DNA of 17,120 nucleotides, taken from CAZKUN01 sp964555935. Its GTDB lineage: Bacteria > Armatimonadota > Zipacnadia > Zipacnadales > VGFC01. The position numbers and the translations under genes are program-made. Below are positions 16,157 through 17,120 of this stretch, piece after piece; the first letter of the stretch is position 1; every line of letters begins with the position of its first letter. The stretch lies in assembly GCA_964555935.1 (NCBI GenBank), contig CAZKUN010000202.1, forward strand, positions 1-17,120, given 5' to 3'. The notes beneath the pieces were generated by a model. The model was not told the origin of the DNA, made no database searches, and was given only the letters and a program-made list of their open reading frames with translations.

Positions 16157-16189
16157 TCAGCCCGGAAAAACAGGAGGCCGACGGATAGT

Positions 16190-16894
16190 ATGAGACGACA
16201 CGGTTTTACGTTGATTGAGTTGCTGGTTGTCATCGCCATCATCGCCATTTTGGCGGCGATCCTCTTCCCAGTCTTTGCCAGGGCGCGTGAGAAGGCGCGT
16301 CAAACGTCGTGCCTGTCGAATATGAAGCAGCTCTCGCTCGCGTACATGATGTACGCCCAAGACTATGACGAGTTGACCTGCGCGACGCACATGCCGTATT
16401 TGGGGCTTCCCGATCCATTCCCATTGGACCGTGACGACATGTGGGTCTGGAGTTGGGCGTCGGACCCAACCAGGAAACTCGGCTCGCGCCTGATGCCGTA
16501 CTGCAAGAACGAGCAGATGTTCGTGTGCCCGAGTGACTCGTCGGCGATCTGGTCGTATGGGATGAACTACCGCATGTCCCAGTACGCCCGCGCATCAGCC
16601 GGTAGTCCGGGCGCGTACGGTTACGGTTACGGCGGGGCGTCGTTGGGAGCGATTGCGAGGCCTGCGGAGATTCTGGTGCTCGCGGACGCGCGCGGCAACT
16701 GCTACTACATCGGCAACGCGTATTTCCCCGGCTATGCCTTCCGGTCGTCCGGGTATGCGTGTGGTGGTCACGTGATCCGCCACAATGGTGGCGTCAACTG
16801 TGGCTTCGCCGACGGGCATGCCAAATGGCTCAACTCTGATAACTTCAAGCCCGGCCCGACGCTCTACACGATGCTCAACTTCTGGGTCGATTAG
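16190..16894 (+). CDS. H-X9-DG prepilin-like protein (pilin copy 3)
   Basis: The 234-residue product starts at ATG 16190. AGGAGG (16172-16177) lies 12 nt upstream, a rather long spacing. The leader is MRRHG/FTLIE, the helix and ARAREKARQTSC block match copies 1 and 2, and H198-NGGVNCGFA-D208-G209-HAKW ends the conserved part. The middle differs: WSWASDP, a Gly/Tyr stretch (GAYGYGYGGA) and the C-terminus TMLNFWVD. It lacks the NCAGR and YCR cysteines of the others but keeps CPSDS. It should be a membrane-processed pseudopilin with a surface head. It is the second gene of the plus-strand unit and is followed by a canonical terminator. It ends in TAG. Confidence 0.9.
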   Translation: MRRHGFTLIELLVVIAIIAILAAILFPVFARAREKARQTSCLSNMKQLSLAYMMYAQDYDELTCATHMPYLGLPDPFPLDRDDMWVWSWASDPTRKLGSRLMPYCKNEQMFVCPSDSSAIWSYGMNYRMSQYARASAGSPGAYGYGYGGASLGAIARPAEILVLADARGNCYYIGNAYFPGYAFRSSGYACGGHVIRHNGGVNCGFADGHAKWLNSDNFKPGPTLYTMLNFWVD

Positions 16895-16925
16895 TTGGTT
16901 TGGGATGTCGTAGTTCGGTGAACGC

Positions 16926-16959
16926 AAAAGGGCTCCCCCTTAGGGGAGCCCTTTTCTTT
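16926..16959 (+). terminator. Canonical intrinsic terminator after pilin copy 3
   Basis: AAAAGGGCTCCCC (16926-16938) pairs with its exact complement (16943-16955) around CTTA and runs into TTTTCTTT. It begins about 30 nt after the TAG of pilin copy 3. It is the only hairpin here with a proper T-run. Confidence 0.88.
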
Positions 16960-17120
16960 CGCGCGCTGAGAAATGCGGACCAGGCCGCGAGATATCGAGG
17001 TCTGCCCGTTCCTCGCGGGGGGGCCACCGTTTGCGATGCTGGAGTTCTGGGTAAGGCACTGTTGAACTGGATTCTTCACCTGCAAGCCACTCGACTAGCG
17101 AAGCGGGGCGGCTCATGTAG
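16960..17120. other. Right-edge stretch without a recognisable gene
   Basis: This 161-base end holds no ORF with a convincing start and ribosome site. CGATGCTGGAGTTCTGGGT (17035-17053) resembles the C-terminal codons of pilin copy 3 and would read A-M-L-E-F-W-V before a TGA at 17063-17065; see findings. The rest was not recognised. Confidence 0.3.

Noticed and set aside
17050..17120. tRNA or small RNA at the right edge
   Set aside because: No acceptor pairing, T-loop GTTCGA or anticodon arm could be arranged.
1..17120. CRISPR array, insertion sequence or prophage
   Set aside because: No regular direct repeats with spacers, no terminal inverted repeats with a transposase and no phage gene were seen.

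Overview
The window is about 17 kb of GC-rich (roughly 60-65% by eye) bacterial DNA. Three genes encode H-X9-DG prepilin-like proteins whose N-termini are nearly identical (ILFPVFARAREKARQTSC, then a Q-D-Y-D-E motif). That form is typical of Armatimonadota and related environmental lineages (planctomycete/verrucomicrobial neighbours are less likely), so I infer an Armatimonadota-like organism, possibly a metagenome contig. No rRNA, tRNA, CRISPR array, transposase or phage gene was seen.

Region A (1-9095, minus strand) is a probable polysaccharide-degradation operon. In transcription order it holds a Gfo/Idh/MocA oxidoreductase (7839-9095), a secreted TolB/WD40-like beta-propeller (6715-7734), a heparinase II/III-type polysaccharide lyase with a C-terminal carbohydrate-binding-like module (3727-6693), a membrane-anchored endonuclease/exonuclease/phosphatase (EEP) protein (2672-3682), and a second heparinase II/III-type lyase with an N-terminal binding-like module (1-2650, running off the left edge). 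The last four are 21-44 nt apart. A REP-like hairpin lies in the 104-nt gap after the oxidoreductase. The oxidoreductase has an in-frame TGA exactly where the first residue of its Tat twin-arginine motif is expected.

Region B (9209-13108, plus strand) is one divergently transcribed gene for a 1299-residue secreted protein. It appears to have a beta-sandwich part, an alpha/alpha-toroid part, and duplicated binding-like modules at its two ends. It shares the module signature with both lyases and probably acts on the same kind of glycan.

Region C (13222-16894) is the most unusual part. Three bicistronic units each pair an H-X9-DG pseudopilin with a 70-88 residue single-span membrane microprotein that has an acidic Gly/Pro-rich tail. 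Two units lie on the minus strand (pilin then microprotein) and one on the plus strand (microprotein then pilin). All three microproteins start at GTG or TTG. Hairpin terminators bound the units, and short hairpins lie between the two genes of each unit. One pilin has ATA exactly where its paralogs have their ATG. I recognise no described function for the microproteins; a pseudopilin/microprotein partner system is an inference.

The last 225 bases hold a clear intrinsic terminator and then no recognisable gene.
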